The notes beneath the pieces were generated by a model. That model made no database searches and was not told the origin of the DNA. It was given only the letters and a program-made list of their open reading frames with translations. Positions 37,700 through 47,203 of a stretch of DNA of 64,000 bases are shown here, piece after piece. How positions within the stretch are numbered: position 1 is the stretch's first letter; every line of letters begins with the position of its first letter. Position numbers and translations under genes: made by a program. The stretch comes from Rhizosaccharibacter radicis. GTDB taxonomy: Bacteria; Pseudomonadota; Alphaproteobacteria; Acetobacterales; Acetobacteraceae. Where the stretch lies: NCBI GenBank assembly GCA_024508355.1, contig JAMZEJ010000001.1, positions 248,001 to 312,000 of the forward strand, given 5' to 3'.

Positions 37700-37774
37700 C
37701 TCAATCCTGGCCCACTCGATTTTGGCCCAACCGATCCCGGCCCGTCCGACCCGGGACCACGCGATCTAGAGCCA
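37700..37774. repeat. 15-bp minisatellite, five degenerate copies
   Basis: Five consecutive 15-bp units (start positions 37700, 37715, 37730, 37745, 37760) follow a CNCGATCCNGGCCCA-like pattern. They lie in the 326-bp divergent gap (37663-37988) between the PLP-fold gene and rfbB. On the minus strand they would read as Gly-Pro-Gly-Ser-X pentapeptides in a small frame ending at 37675, which I do not call a gene. The rest of the gap becomes less GC-rich toward rfbB, as expected for a promoter. Confidence 0.65.
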
Positions 37775-37988
37775 TATGCCCAGGGCTCGTGCAAGGCGGC
37801 CTGAGGCGACCCCTGCATCGGGCGGTCATACGGGTTCCGGTTGTGTCTCCCGAAGACGGATCGTGTATCGAAAATAATTCCGTGCCGAATGTCGGGCATC
37901 GCGGTTCCGCAAGCATGGTCAAGCGGTTGCCGGCGGCGAAACGGGCTGCCAAGCTGTGCGCCAACCAGGGAAGGCGGGATACCGGGGC

Positions 37989-39044
37989 ATGCGGATATTG
38001 TTGACGGGCGGCTGTGGTTTCATCGGCTCGGCCGTGGTGCGACACCTGATCCGGCACACCGACCATTCGGTGGTCAACGTGGACTGCATGACATACGCGG
38101 CCTCCACGGACGCGCTGGAAGACGCCAAGGACGATCCGCGCCACACGCTGGTGAAGCAGAACATCACCGACCTGCCGGCGATGACCGCCCTGTTCGCCGA
38201 GCACAAGCCGGACGCGGTGATGCATCTGGCGGCTGAAAGCCATGTGGACCGGTCCATCGACGGGCCGGCGGAATTCATCCAGACCAACGTGGTCGGCACG
38301 TTCTCCATGCTGGAAGCCGCCCGTTCCTACTGGAACGGGCTCGAGGGCGAGGCGAAGGACCGGTTCCGCTTCCACCACATCTCCACCGACGAGGTGTTCG
38401 GCGCGCTGGAAGAGAACGATCCGCCCTTCACCGAAACCACGCCCTACGATCCGCGCAGCCCCTATTCCGCCAGCAAGGCCGCGTCCGACCATCTGGTGCG
38501 CGCCTGGTTCCACACGTACGGCCTGCCCGCCTTCGTGTCGAACACCACCAACAATTACGGCTTCTGGCATTTCCCCGAGAAGCTGATCCCGCTGGTCACC
38601 ATCAACGCGATCGAGGGCAAGGAGCTGCCCGTCTACGGCACGGGCGCCAACATGCGCGACTGGCTGTTCGTGGAAGACCATGCCGAGGCGCTGGTGCGCG
38701 CGGTGGAGCGCGGCGTGCCGGGCGAGACCTACGCGATCGGCGCCCGCCAGCCCCGCACCAATCTCCAGGTGGTGAAGGCCATCTGCGCGGTGCTCGACGA
38801 GCTGGCACCCGATCCGGCCGGCCCGCGCGAGCGGCTGATCCGCTACGTGACCGACCGACCCGGCCACGATTTCCGTTACGAGATCGACGCCTCGCTGGCC
38901 GAAAAGGCGCTGGACTGGAAGGCCCAGCACGATTTCGAGCGCGGCATCCGCCGCACCGTGCAGTGGTATCTCGACAACCGCGCCTGGTGGGAAGCCATCC
39001 GGGCCGGACGCTACACCGGACAGCGCCTCGGCACCGCGGCCTGA
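37989..39044 (+). CDS. rfbB: dTDP-glucose 4,6-dehydratase
   Basis: A 351-residue extended SDR, the second step of dTDP-L-rhamnose synthesis. It has [20 protein letters not shown] (NAD site), [24 protein letters not shown] (Thr-Asp-Glu catalytic triad) and [14 protein letters not shown] (YxxxK). The usual [15 protein letters not shown] reads [15 protein letters not shown] here, a small active-site-adjacent change. It leads rfbB-A-C-D. Confidence 0.96.
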   Translation: MRILLTGGCGFIGSAVVRHLIRHTDHSVVNVDCMTYAASTDALEDAKDDPRHTLVKQNITDLPAMTALFAEHKPDAVMHLAAESHVDRSIDGPAEFIQTNVVGTFSMLEAARSYWNGLEGEAKDRFRFHHISTDEVFGALEENDPPFTETTPYDPRSPYSASKAASDHLVRAWFHTYGLPAFVSNTTNNYGFWHFPEKLIPLVTINAIEGKELPVYGTGANMRDWLFVEDHAEALVRAVERGVPGETYAIGARQPRTNLQVVKAICAVLDELAPDPAGPRERLIRYVTDRPGHDFRYEIDASLAEKALDWKAQHDFERGIRRTVQWYLDNRAWWEAIRAGRYTGQRLGTAA

Positions 39045-39084
39045 TCTTTTCGCCCCCACGCAACGAGAACGAGAAGAGAGCGGA

Positions 39085-39960
39085 ATGAAGGGCATCCTGC
39101 TGGCCGGCGGCTCCGGCACCCGGCTGCATCCCATCACCCTGGCGGCGAGCAAGCAGCTCCTGCCGGTCTACGACAAGCCGATGATCTATTATCCGCTCAG
39201 CACCCTGATGTTGGCGGGCATCCGCGACATCATGATCATCTCGACGCCGGCCGACCTGCCGCAGTTCGAGCGCCTGCTGGGCGACGGCTCGCGCTATGGA
39301 TGCCGCTTCGAGTACCGCGTGCAGCCGACGCCCGACGGCATCGTGCAGGCCTTCCTGATCGCCGGCGAGTGGCTGGGCAAGAGCTCCTGCGCGCTGGCGC
39401 TGGGCGACAACCTGATCTTCGCCGACCATCTCGGCGTGTTGCTCCGCGCGGCGTCTTCCCGTCCGGAGGGCGCCACCGTGTTCGCCTACCAGGTGCGCGA
39501 TCCCGAGCGCTACGGCGTGGTGTCGTTCGACGAGAGCGGCCGGGCGCTCGAGGTGGTGGAGAAGCCCTCCAACCCGCAATCGAACTGGGCGATCACCGGG
39601 CTGTATTTCTACGACAACCGCGTGCTCGACCTCGCCAGGACTATCAAGCCGAGCCCCCGGGGCGAGCTGGAGATCACCGATCTCAACCGGCTCTATCTCG
39701 AGGAAGGCACCCTGCATGTCGAGCGGCTCGGGCGCGGATGCGCCTGGCTCGATGCCGGCATGCCGGACAGCCTGATGCAGGCCGGCACCTTCGTGCAGAC
39801 CATCCAGTCCCGCCAGGGCATGCTGGTCGGCTGTCCGGAGGAGGTGGCGTTCCGCATGGGCTTCATCGACGCCGCCAACCTGCGCGAACAGGCCAAGCGG
39901 CTGAGCAAGACCGAGCTCGGCCGCCTGCTGCTCGAGCTCGCCGACGGCGTGCACGCCTGA
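39085..39960 (+). CDS. rfbA: glucose-1-phosphate thymidylyltransferase
   Basis: A 291-residue enzyme for the first step of dTDP-rhamnose synthesis. It has the nucleotide-binding signature [20 protein letters not shown] and [34 protein letters not shown] and ALGDNLIF follow. Full length. ATG 39085 follows GAGAGCGG. It is 40 bp after rfbB. Confidence 0.97.
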   Translation: MKGILLAGGSGTRLHPITLAASKQLLPVYDKPMIYYPLSTLMLAGIRDIMIISTPADLPQFERLLGDGSRYGCRFEYRVQPTPDGIVQAFLIAGEWLGKSSCALALGDNLIFADHLGVLLRAASSRPEGATVFAYQVRDPERYGVVSFDESGRALEVVEKPSNPQSNWAITGLYFYDNRVLDLARTIKPSPRGELEITDLNRLYLEEGTLHVERLGRGCAWLDAGMPDSLMQAGTFVQTIQSRQGMLVGCPEEVAFRMGFIDAANLREQAKRLSKTELGRLLLELADGVHA

Positions 39961-39993
39961 ACCTCCACCCGCGATCCTGAGGGAACGGTCCGC

Positions 39994-40554
39994 ATGAAGG
40001 TCGAGAAACTCGCCATCCCCGAGGTGGTGCTGGTGACGCCGCCGCGCTTCGGCGACAACCGGGGCTTCTTCTCCGAGACCTACAACGCGCAGCGTTTCGG
40101 GGCGGAAGCCGGCATCACCCTGCCCTTCCTCCAGGACAACCATTCCTTCTCCAGGCAGCGCGGCGTGGTGCGCGGCCTGCACTGCCAGCTAGCGCCGCAC
40201 GAGCAGGGCAAGCTCGTGCGCTGTTCCAAGGGCGCCATCTACGACGTCGCGGTGGATGCCCGCGTCGGCTCGCCCACCTACGGCAAATGGGTCGGTGCCG
40301 AGCTGACCGGCGACAACTGGGCTCAGCTCTGGGTGCCGCCCGGCTTCCTCCACGGCTTCTGCACCCTGACCGACGATGTCGAGGTGCTCTACAAATGCAC
40401 GGACGTCTGGAACAAGGACGCCGAGCGGTCCGTGCTGTGGAACGATCCCGACATCGCCATCGACTGGCCCATCAAGCCCGACGAGGCGGTGCTGTCCGAC
40501 AAGGACAAGGTGGCGCAGCCCTTCTCGGCCGCCCACGGCTGGTTCTCCGTTTGA
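39994..40554 (+). CDS. rfbC: dTDP-4-dehydrorhamnose 3,5-epimerase
   Basis: A 186-residue cupin-fold epimerase. Active-site blocks are GDNRGFFSETYNAQRF, FLQDNHSFSRQRGVVRGLH (catalytic His of RGLHxQ), AIYDVAVDAR and VPPGFLHGFCTLTD. The stop overlaps the rfbD ATG (TGATG), showing coupling. Confidence 0.97.
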   Translation: MKVEKLAIPEVVLVTPPRFGDNRGFFSETYNAQRFGAEAGITLPFLQDNHSFSRQRGVVRGLHCQLAPHEQGKLVRCSKGAIYDVAVDARVGSPTYGKWVGAELTGDNWAQLWVPPGFLHGFCTLTDDVEVLYKCTDVWNKDAERSVLWNDPDIAIDWPIKPDEAVLSDKDKVAQPFSAAHGWFSV

Positions 40555-41477
40555 TGGCCGCCCCCGTGTCCGGCGGCCTCCTGCCCGAGGGCGGCCCCGT
40601 GCTGGTGACCGGCGGCAGCGGCCAGGTCGCCACCTCGCTCGAGAGGCTGGGTGGCCCGCGCATCCGCCGGGTGGGACGTCCGCAACTCGATTTCGATCGG
40701 CCGGACAGCATCGCGGAGACCTTCCGCAGCGTGGCGCCGGTCGCGGTGGTGAACGCCGCCGCGTGGACGGCGGTGGACGCCGCGGAGAACGAGCCGGAGG
40801 GCGCCGCGCGCGCCAATCGCGACGCGCCGGAGATCCTGGCCCGGCTGTGTGCCGAGGCCGGCATCCCGCTGATCCACATCTCCACCGACTACGTGTTCGA
40901 TGGCGACAAGGGCGCTCCCTACACGGAAGCCGATCCCACCAGTCCCACCGGGGTCTATGGCCGCACCAAGGCCGAGGGCGAGCAGGCCGCCCTGGCGGCT
41001 AATCCCCGGACGGTCGTGCTGCGCACCTCCTGGGTGTATTCGGCGACCGGCAAGAACTTCGTGCGCACGATGATCAATGCCGGCGAGAAGAACCCGGTGC
41101 TGCGCGTCGTCGGCGACCAGCAGGGCAGCCCGACATCCGCCGACGATCTCGCCGAGGCGGTGCTCCGCATCGTGGCGCTGATCGAACGCGACGGATGGAA
41201 GCCGGATTATGCCGGCATCTTCCACGCCTCGGGCACCGGCGAGACCACATGGCACGGCCTGGCGGTGGCCGCCTTGGAGCGGGCCGCGCATCACGGCCGG
41301 ACCATGCCCGACGTTCAGGCGATCCGCACGGCCGACTGGCCCACCCCGGCTCGGCGCCCGGCGGATTCCCGCCTCGATTGCGACAAGCTGCACCGCGTCT
41401 TCGGCGTCCGGCTTCCCGAATGGCGCACCAGCCTGGACCGCACCGTGGACCGGCTGTTGTCGCCCGCTGCCTCCTGA
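40554..41477 (+). CDS. rfbD: dTDP-4-dehydrorhamnose reductase
   Basis: A 307-residue SDR that completes dTDP-L-rhamnose. Motifs are LVTGGSGQVATSL (cofactor site), VNAAAWTAVDAAENEP, ISTDYVFDGDKGAPY and YGRTKAEGE (Tyr-X3-Lys). NADPH use is usual for the family. It is coupled to rfbC and followed 64 bp later by a glycosyltransferase. Confidence 0.96.
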   Translation: MAAPVSGGLLPEGGPVLVTGGSGQVATSLERLGGPRIRRVGRPQLDFDRPDSIAETFRSVAPVAVVNAAAWTAVDAAENEPEGAARANRDAPEILARLCAEAGIPLIHISTDYVFDGDKGAPYTEADPTSPTGVYGRTKAEGEQAALAANPRTVVLRTSWVYSATGKNFVRTMINAGEKNPVLRVVGDQQGSPTSADDLAEAVLRIVALIERDGWKPDYAGIFHASGTGETTWHGLAVAALERAAHHGRTMPDVQAIRTADWPTPARRPADSRLDCDKLHRVFGVRLPEWRTSLDRTVDRLLSPAAS

Positions 41478-41541
41478 GCGCTTTCTTCTGCCGTGACGGC
41501 GGCGGGACATGTTTCCCGTTCCGCCATCCCGCGGCCACCGC

Positions 41542-42516
41542 ATGAGCGGCGATATTTCGGCGTCCTCTCCCGGGGCTGCTGCGGACGATCCGCACTCGGA
41601 TGTTCCTGTCTCGGTGCTGCTGTCCACCTATGACGGTGCGCGCTTCCTGCCGGACCAGCTCCGCTCCCTCGCCGACCAGAAGGATGTGGCGTGGGAGCTG
41701 CGCTGGCGCGACGACGGCTCGCAGGACGACAGCGTCTCGCTGGTAAGGCGATTCGTCCGCGAGACGCCGCCGCCGGGCGGGGCAATCGAGCATCGCGACG
41801 ACGTCCATCGCGGCATCGCCGGCTCGTTCTTTGCGCTGCTGCGCGAGGTCGGACCGGGACGCCCGGTGGCGTTCGCCGACCAGGACGATCTCTGGCTGCC
41901 GCACAAGCTGCGCCGCGGCCGGGACGCGCTGGCCGCCGTTCCGCCGGAGGTCCCGGCGCTGTATTGCGCGCGCCAGCATCTGGTGGACGAACGGCTGCAG
42001 CTGCTGGGTCCCTCGCCCCTGCTGCACCAGCCGATCGGCTTTCCCGCCGCCCTGACCCAGAACGTGGCCACGGGCTGCACGGTGATGCTCAATCCGGCGG
42101 CGGTGCGGCTGGTGGTCGGCAGCACCCCGCCGCCGGAAACGCTGCACGACTGGTGGTGCTACCTGCTGGTGTCGGCGGCGGGCGGCCGGGTGATCGTCGA
42201 TCCGGAGCCGGTGATGTTCTACCGCCAGCACGGCAACAACGCCGTGGGGGCCGCCCGTTCGGTATGGCGCCGGGGCCGCGACGCGCTGCGCCGCGGCCCC
42301 GACGGCTTCATGTTCCTGTTGCAGCGTCATCTGGCTTCGCTGGACGCGCACCAGCAACTGCTGACCCCGGCGGCGGCCAGGCTGGTGGTCCGCCTGAGGC
42401 GCGACCTCCAGCGCGGCAGCGCGGCGCGGCTGCGGGTGCTGGTCGCGGCACCGGCCATGGTGCGCCAGACCGCGATCGAGACCTTGTTGTTCCGGCTCTG
42501 GTTCCTGTTCGGCTGA
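41542..42516 (+). CDS. family 2 glycosyltransferase, possible rhamnosyltransferase
   Basis: A 324-residue GT-A enzyme. The N-terminal VSVLLSTYDGARFLPDQLRS and the DXD-type FADQDDLWLPHKL are classic for GT2 enzymes that use dTDP-rhamnose. LHDWWCYLL and FYRQHGNNAVG follow, also seen in rhamnosyltransferases. The C-terminal helix may associate with the membrane. It lies at the end of rfbBACD, so dTDP-rhamnose is the likely donor; the acceptor (O-antigen or other glycan) is unknown. Confidence 0.85.
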   Translation: MSGDISASSPGAAADDPHSDVPVSVLLSTYDGARFLPDQLRSLADQKDVAWELRWRDDGSQDDSVSLVRRFVRETPPPGGAIEHRDDVHRGIAGSFFALLREVGPGRPVAFADQDDLWLPHKLRRGRDALAAVPPEVPALYCARQHLVDERLQLLGPSPLLHQPIGFPAALTQNVATGCTVMLNPAAVRLVVGSTPPPETLHDWWCYLLVSAAGGRVIVDPEPVMFYRQHGNNAVGAARSVWRRGRDALRRGPDGFMFLLQRHLASLDAHQQLLTPAAARLVVRLRRDLQRGSAARLRVLVAAPAMVRQTAIETLLFRLWFLFG

Positions 42517-42522
42517 CGCGGG

Positions 42523-43122
42523 TCAGGCGGTGACCTTGGCCGCCAGCGTCGCGACGTGGCCGCCCAGGAACCGTGCCCCGGCGAGCTCGATCTCGCTGAC
42601 CGCGCGGCTTCCATCGCCCCCGGCCAGGGTGGTGGCGCCGTAGGGCGAGCCGCCCGCCACCTCGTCCAGCGTGAGCTGACCCTGGAAGCTGTAGGGCAGC
42701 CCCGTGATCACCATGCCGTGGTGGAGCAGGTTGGTCAGGATGGAGAACAGGGTGGTCTCCTGGCCGCCATGCTGGCTGGCGGTGGAGGTGAAGGCGGCCC
42801 CGACCTTGCCGATCAGGGCGCCCTTCGCCCACAGGCCGCCGGTGCGATCCCAGAAATTGGCCATCTGCGAGCTCATGCGTCCGTAGCGCGTGCCGGTGCC
42901 CACCACGATGGCGTCATAGCCGGGCAGCTCGTCCGGGGTGGCGATCGGCGCCGGCTGGTCGAGCTTGAAGTGGCTGGCGCGCGCGACCTCGTCGGGCACC
43001 AGCTCGGGCACGCGGCGGATGTCGACCTCGGCGCCGGCGGCCCTCGCCCCGTCGGCCACCGCGCCCGCCATGGTCTCCACGTGGCCGTAGCTCGAATAGT
43101 ACAGCACCAGGATCCTGCTCAT
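42523..43122 (-). CDS. wrbA: NAD(P)H:quinone oxidoreductase, WrbA type
   Basis: A 199-residue flavodoxin-like FMN enzyme that reduces quinones by two electrons. It has [17 protein letters not shown] (phosphate loop) and [20 protein letters not shown], with [16 protein letters not shown] as the FMN-side loop. It is 48 bp downstream of a pirin gene on the same strand; the pair fits a stress-response transcript. Confidence 0.95.
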   Translation of the reverse strand: MSRILVLYYSSYGHVETMAGAVADGARAAGAEVDIRRVPELVPDEVARASHFKLDQPAPIATPDELPGYDAIVVGTGTRYGRMSSQMANFWDRTGGLWAKGALIGKVGAAFTSTASQHGGQETTLFSILTNLLHHGMVITGLPYSFQGQLTLDEVAGGSPYGATTLAGGDGSRAVSEIELAGARFLGGHVATLAAKVTA

Positions 43123-43170
43123 GAGACGTGTTTCCTTCGTTTGATCAGTTGCGGACGGGGTGGATGCGGT

Positions 43171-43869
43171 TCATGCCGCATCCACCATCACGATCTCAGC
43201 ATCCGACTCCGCTTCCACCGTCAGGCGACTTTCCCCGGTGATGGCGGCGCCGTCGCGCTCGGCCACCCGCTGGCCGTTCACCCGGACGCTGCCGCGCGAC
43301 GGCACGAGATAGAGGTGGCGCCCCGGCGCGGTGTCGTAGGTGGCGCTTCCGCCGGCCTGCAGGACCAGGGCCGCGACCCGGGCGTCGGCACGCAGGGGAA
43401 GCGCGTTCTCGTCATCGGGCCGGCCGCTGGCGAGCACGGAGAAGCGGCCGGCCCGGTCGCCGCGAGGCAGTGAGCGGGTGTCCCAGCGGGGCGGTTCGCC
43501 ATCCGCATCCGGCAGCAGCCAGATCTGGAAGATGCGGGTGGTCTCCGCCTCGGCATTGAATTCGGCGTGGCGAATGCCGGTGCCGGCACTCATCACCTGC
43601 ACGTCGCCAGCGACCGTGCGCCCGCTGTTGCCCAGGCTGTCGCTGTGGCTGATGGCGCCGTCGCGCACCACCGTGACGATCTCCATATCGCGATGAGGGT
43701 GCATCGGAAACCCGCTGCCCGGCGCGATGGCGTCGTCGTTCCAGACCAGCAGACGGCCCCAGCCCGGGCGCGCCGGATCGCGGTAGCCGCCGAAGGAGAA
43801 ATGATGCTTCGCGTCCAGCCAGCCATGGTTGGCACCGCCGAGCGTCGCGAAGGGCCTGACATCGATCAT
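43171..43869 (-). CDS. pirin family bicupin (YhhW-like)
   Basis: A 232-residue pirin-family protein. Metal ligands are visible as MHPHRDMEIVT (two His) and GIRHAEFN (His and Glu). E. coli YhhW has quercetin 2,3-dioxygenase activity; the natural substrate here is unknown. The C-terminal cupin is degenerate. It probably shares a transcript with wrbA. Confidence 0.9.
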   Translation of the reverse strand: MIDVRPFATLGGANHGWLDAKHHFSFGGYRDPARPGWGRLLVWNDDAIAPGSGFPMHPHRDMEIVTVVRDGAISHSDSLGNSGRTVAGDVQVMSAGTGIRHAEFNAEAETTRIFQIWLLPDADGEPPRWDTRSLPRGDRAGRFSVLASGRPDDENALPLRADARVAALVLQAGGSATYDTAPGRHLYLVPSRGSVRVNGQRVAERDGAAITGESRLTVEAESDAEIVMVDAA

Positions 43870-43993
43870 GGAAGCAACTCCCGGCCGCAGGGAACGGCGG
43901 CCTGGAGTTCAAGCTAGGACCTGACTGCCCATTCTTGAATGGAAACAATCGAAAGGGATCTTTTCCAGCCGCAAGAAACTTCCCGCGCTGCGG

Positions 43994-46036
43994 CTAGCGG
44001 CCGATGTCGGTGACGCCGACGAAAGTGATGCTGGTGCGATCGGTGAGGGTCAGGGTGAGGGAATTGTCCGCGATGCTGCGGGTGATCGAGCCCGCGCCGT
44101 AGTTCTGCAAGGACAGCGTGTCCTTGCCCGCGCGGAAGCCATGCACGTCGAGATGGCCACCCGCCTTGCCGGCGAACGACATCACGGTGGCGGCCCCTTC
44201 GCCGATCCACAGGCTGTTCTGGCCGCTGCCGGCCACGAACAGTTCCGTCCCGGTGCCGCCCACGGCGGTGACGTCGCCCCGGCCGGCCCAGATCGTGGCG
44301 GCGCCGTTGCCGCCGAACACCGTCGTCTGGCCGCTGCCGGCCACCACCACCAGCTCGTGCCCCGCCCCGCTGCCGGCCGGGGCGGCCTGGCTGCCCACCA
44401 CGATGTCCCGTCCCTGTCCGCCGAACACGGTGGTGGTGCCGGTGCCCTCGAAGCTGAGGGTGCCATCGGCCGCCACCAATGTGGAATTCGCCCCGCCCAC
44501 CAGGGTGGTGTTGCCGCTGGCCGCGAACAGCCGGTCGGCGCCGTGACCGACCAGGAGGTCGCCCGCGCCGCCGGCGACCAGCGTGGCGCCCTCGCCCGTG
44601 GCGGACAGCCGGTTGTGGCCGGCGGCACCCCCCTTGTAGGTCCCGCCGCCGCCGCCGGACACGGTGACCGAGCCGCTGCCGCCATCCACGGTGGAGGCGC
44701 CCTGTCCGGCGAACAACAGCGACTGGCCGGCGGTGATGACCGAGCCCCCGCCCGCTGCGGTGATGGTGTCCCGGCCGCCGCCTCGGACGGTCGCGGCGCC
44801 CATCTGGATGTCGATGCGGTTGGCGGTGCCGGCCGCGGTGGTGATGGAGCCGGTGCCCGCCGCTCCGCCGGCGTTCAGCACCAGACCCGTGCCGTGCAGC
44901 GCGATGCCGCCGGAAAAACTGTTGGCGGCGGACAGGGTGAGCGTTCCGTCGCCATCCACCAGCAGGCCGTTGCTGCCGGTGATGGTCTCGGTGATGGCGT
45001 GATCCACCCCACCCAGCACGCTCTGCCGGTTGGCCATCAGCGTCACCTCGAGCGGATGGCCGCCCGTATCGACCTTGTCCAGGTCGATGGTCTGGTCCAG
45101 CCGGGCGGCGGAGATGGCGAGCGTGTCGCCCCGGACGGGGCTTTGCCATCCGTCGCGGACGCTGAAACGGAAGGCCACCGGCGCCCCGGCCGCATTCGTG
45201 GCGAACTGGAAGGTGCCGCTGCCGAGACCGCCGCCTTCGGGGGTCGATTTCACGCCGAGCGCGGCCGCGGCCTCGCGGTCGGCCTCCGTCAGATCGTAGC
45301 TCCGCGCGCCCTTGTCGTCGGTCGTGAAGGCCCTGCTGTCGTCGTCATGCACGACGCTGCTGCTGTCCACGGCCGTCACGGCGAACACCTGGGTGGCCCC
45401 CATGGCGTCCAGCGTCTGGCGAGCGGCTTGCGACATGTCGGCGATCGACAGCGCCTGGCTCTGCGTGACGATCATCACGTGCCCGGTGTCGCCGGGCCAC
45501 GGCAGCGAAGCGTCCGAAAGGTCGGTGTAACGGCCCAGCGTATAGGCTATGAGGTCGCCCGGCTGCAGCCCCGAGAAGTCGCTGATCCTGCGGAAGCCGT
45601 CGCTGCTGGCCGCGGCGTCGCCGATCGCGGGAGCTTGGCTGAACACGTCCTGCATCACGAAGGCCCGTGGCATTGGCTTGCGCGCTTCCTGCACGGTCAC
45701 CTGCTCCGGCACCTTCTCGCCGTTCTTGTACGTGAAGCCGTCCAGCGGCGCGGGGACGTTGAACTTGCCGGCGTCGCGCGCGGCGGCCAACACGGCCTGG
45801 TGCACCGGGGCCAGCGAGTTGAGGGCGTAGTTCACCCAGCCATTGCAGTCGGTGAAGCTGTAGGCACCGGCCGGGTCGGACAGATCCACGACCGGCACCA
45901 GCTGCGCGGAGCCGTCGGGCAGGATCGTGCCGGTGTCGCGGTTGTCGTAGCTGTAGGCGTCCCGGCCGCTGGACGCATTCACCAGGGCGGCCGCGGCGAT
46001 GGCGAAGGAGGAAAGCGGGTTCTGGACGCTGGCCAT
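43994..46036 (-). CDS. putative secreted cysteine peptidase/amidase domain fused to glycine-rich beta repeats
   Basis: A 680-residue protein. Residues 1-225 look like an NlpC/P60- or CHAP-type papain fold: TDCNGWVNYAL with candidate nucleophile C64, LQPGDLIAYTLG, then GDTGHVMIVTQS with H186, and a later VDSSSVVHDDDSR. From about 340, repeated Gly/Ala/Thr-rich strands (NSFSGGIALHGTGLVLNAGG; TTVFGGQGRDIVVGSQ; TTVFGGNGAATIWAGRGD) resemble beta-roll or autotransporter-associated repeats. There is no N-terminal Sec signal. The C-terminus (HGFRAGKDTLSLQNYGAG, SITFVGVTDIG) resembles type I secretion signals. No secretion genes are nearby. Peptidoglycan hydrolysis and export route are inference. Confidence 0.7.
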   Translation of the reverse strand: MASVQNPLSSFAIAAAALVNASSGRDAYSYDNRDTGTILPDGSAQLVPVVDLSDPAGAYSFTDCNGWVNYALNSLAPVHQAVLAAARDAGKFNVPAPLDGFTYKNGEKVPEQVTVQEARKPMPRAFVMQDVFSQAPAIGDAAASSDGFRRISDFSGLQPGDLIAYTLGRYTDLSDASLPWPGDTGHVMIVTQSQALSIADMSQAARQTLDAMGATQVFAVTAVDSSSVVHDDDSRAFTTDDKGARSYDLTEADREAAAALGVKSTPEGGGLGSGTFQFATNAAGAPVAFRFSVRDGWQSPVRGDTLAISAARLDQTIDLDKVDTGGHPLEVTLMANRQSVLGGVDHAITETITGSNGLLVDGDGTLTLSAANSFSGGIALHGTGLVLNAGGAAGTGSITTAAGTANRIDIQMGAATVRGGGRDTITAAGGGSVITAGQSLLFAGQGASTVDGGSGSVTVSGGGGGTYKGGAAGHNRLSATGEGATLVAGGAGDLLVGHGADRLFAASGNTTLVGGANSTLVAADGTLSFEGTGTTTVFGGQGRDIVVGSQAAPAGSGAGHELVVVAGSGQTTVFGGNGAATIWAGRGDVTAVGGTGTELFVAGSGQNSLWIGEGAATVMSFAGKAGGHLDVHGFRAGKDTLSLQNYGAGSITRSIADNSLTLTLTDRTSITFVGVTDIGR

Positions 46037-46169
46037 GGCATTGTTCCGGACGGAGGCGCCGCTTCCCTCGTGGGCCGGCCCGACATCGTTCCGTTTTAGC
46101 AGCGTTTCTTGAACGCGGTGTTAACGCCCGGCGCCCAGGCTCAGGGCGGATGCCGGGTGCTTCCCCTCC

Positions 46170-47045
46170 TCACCGGCGCAGCGCGTCGATCCGCAACCGC
46201 ACCTGTTCGGCCACCCGGCCTTCGGGCACCAGCCTCAGGAACCATTCCAGCTGGCCGATCGCTTCCGCGACCTGTCCCATCCGGGCGTGCAGGTCGGCGG
46301 CGAGCAGCCGGTTCTGCGCCTCGTCCGGGGCGATCAGCAGCATCCCGTCCAGCGCGCGCAGCGCGTCCGCCGGCGCATCCGCGGCCAGACGGCGCTGCAC
46401 CAGGTTGCGCTGCAGTCTCAGCAGCACGTCGCGCGTGCTCATGGGGCGCAGCATCCCGGGCTGCAGCGCCGCGTCCTCGTGACCCAGCCGCCGGCGCGCG
46501 GCGCGCAGGGCCTCGGCGTTCATCACCGCGCCGTTGTTGAACGCATCCACCAGCACCGGGGCGCGGTCGGCCCCGCTGCCCGACGCCCCGGCGCCGCCGG
46601 CCGTGAGCGCCAAAAGGAAATGGCCGGGAAAATCCACCCCCCAGCCTTCCCAGCCGGCGGCCCTGATGCAGTGCAGCCAGAGCAGGCCCAGCGCCACCGG
46701 CAATCCGCGCCGCCGCTCGATCACCCTGACCAGGTTGGCGTTGTCGAGATCGTCGTATCGGAGCTGGTCGCCGCGAAAGCCGTGACGGCCGTGCAGGATC
46801 GCGGCGAGGGCGCCCGCCCGGTAGGTCGCATCGTCGTGGCCGCCATGTCCCCGGAACGCCTCGCCCAGAACCGACGCGTCGCGCGCCAGCTCGCTCAGAA
46901 CGGCGGCCGCGTCCCGCCAGTCGGCATCGCTGCTGTCCAGCCGGGCGAGCTGCAGGGCGGCGTCGGCCGGATCGATCTCCGTGTCCGGCAGCAGCCCGAT
47001 CGCTTCCAGCGCGATGCGCGCCGCGGTTCCGCCCGGCTCAGCCAT
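46170..47045 (-). CDS. SirB1/transglutaminase-like family protein
   Basis: A 291-residue cytosolic protein of the SirB1 family, a transglutaminase-like core followed by a tetratricopeptide-like helical tail. Blocks are NLVRVIERRRGLPVALGLLW, GVDFPGHFLLAL and LVDAFNNG. The helical C-terminal part starts near 190 (STRDVLLRLQRNLVQRRLAA). E. coli SirB1 has no clear biochemical function, and none is assigned here. Confidence 0.85.
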   Translation of the reverse strand: MAEPGGTAARIALEAIGLLPDTEIDPADAALQLARLDSSDADWRDAAAVLSELARDASVLGEAFRGHGGHDDATYRAGALAAILHGRHGFRGDQLRYDDLDNANLVRVIERRRGLPVALGLLWLHCIRAAGWEGWGVDFPGHFLLALTAGGAGASGSGADRAPVLVDAFNNGAVMNAEALRAARRRLGHEDAALQPGMLRPMSTRDVLLRLQRNLVQRRLAADAPADALRALDGMLLIAPDEAQNRLLAADLHARMGQVAEAIGQLEWFLRLVPEGRVAEQVRLRIDALRR

Positions 47046-47203
47046 GGCGGACGCGGAAGACTGCCAACAAAGGAGGCACGCCAGGGATCATGAACAGCGT
47101 CGAAGCTCCGGCCGGACCGGCGACGAGGGTCCGAGCCGCAGCAACGGCCGCCCGTCGCGACAGTTCGCGGCGCGAACCGGAACAGTCCATCAGAGGCGGC
47201 GCA

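Noticed and set aside
37675-37899. 74-codon minus-strand frame with Gly-Pro-Gly-Ser repeats
   Set aside because: No ribosome-binding site or conserved part; it merely reads the 15-bp minisatellite. Kept as a repeat.
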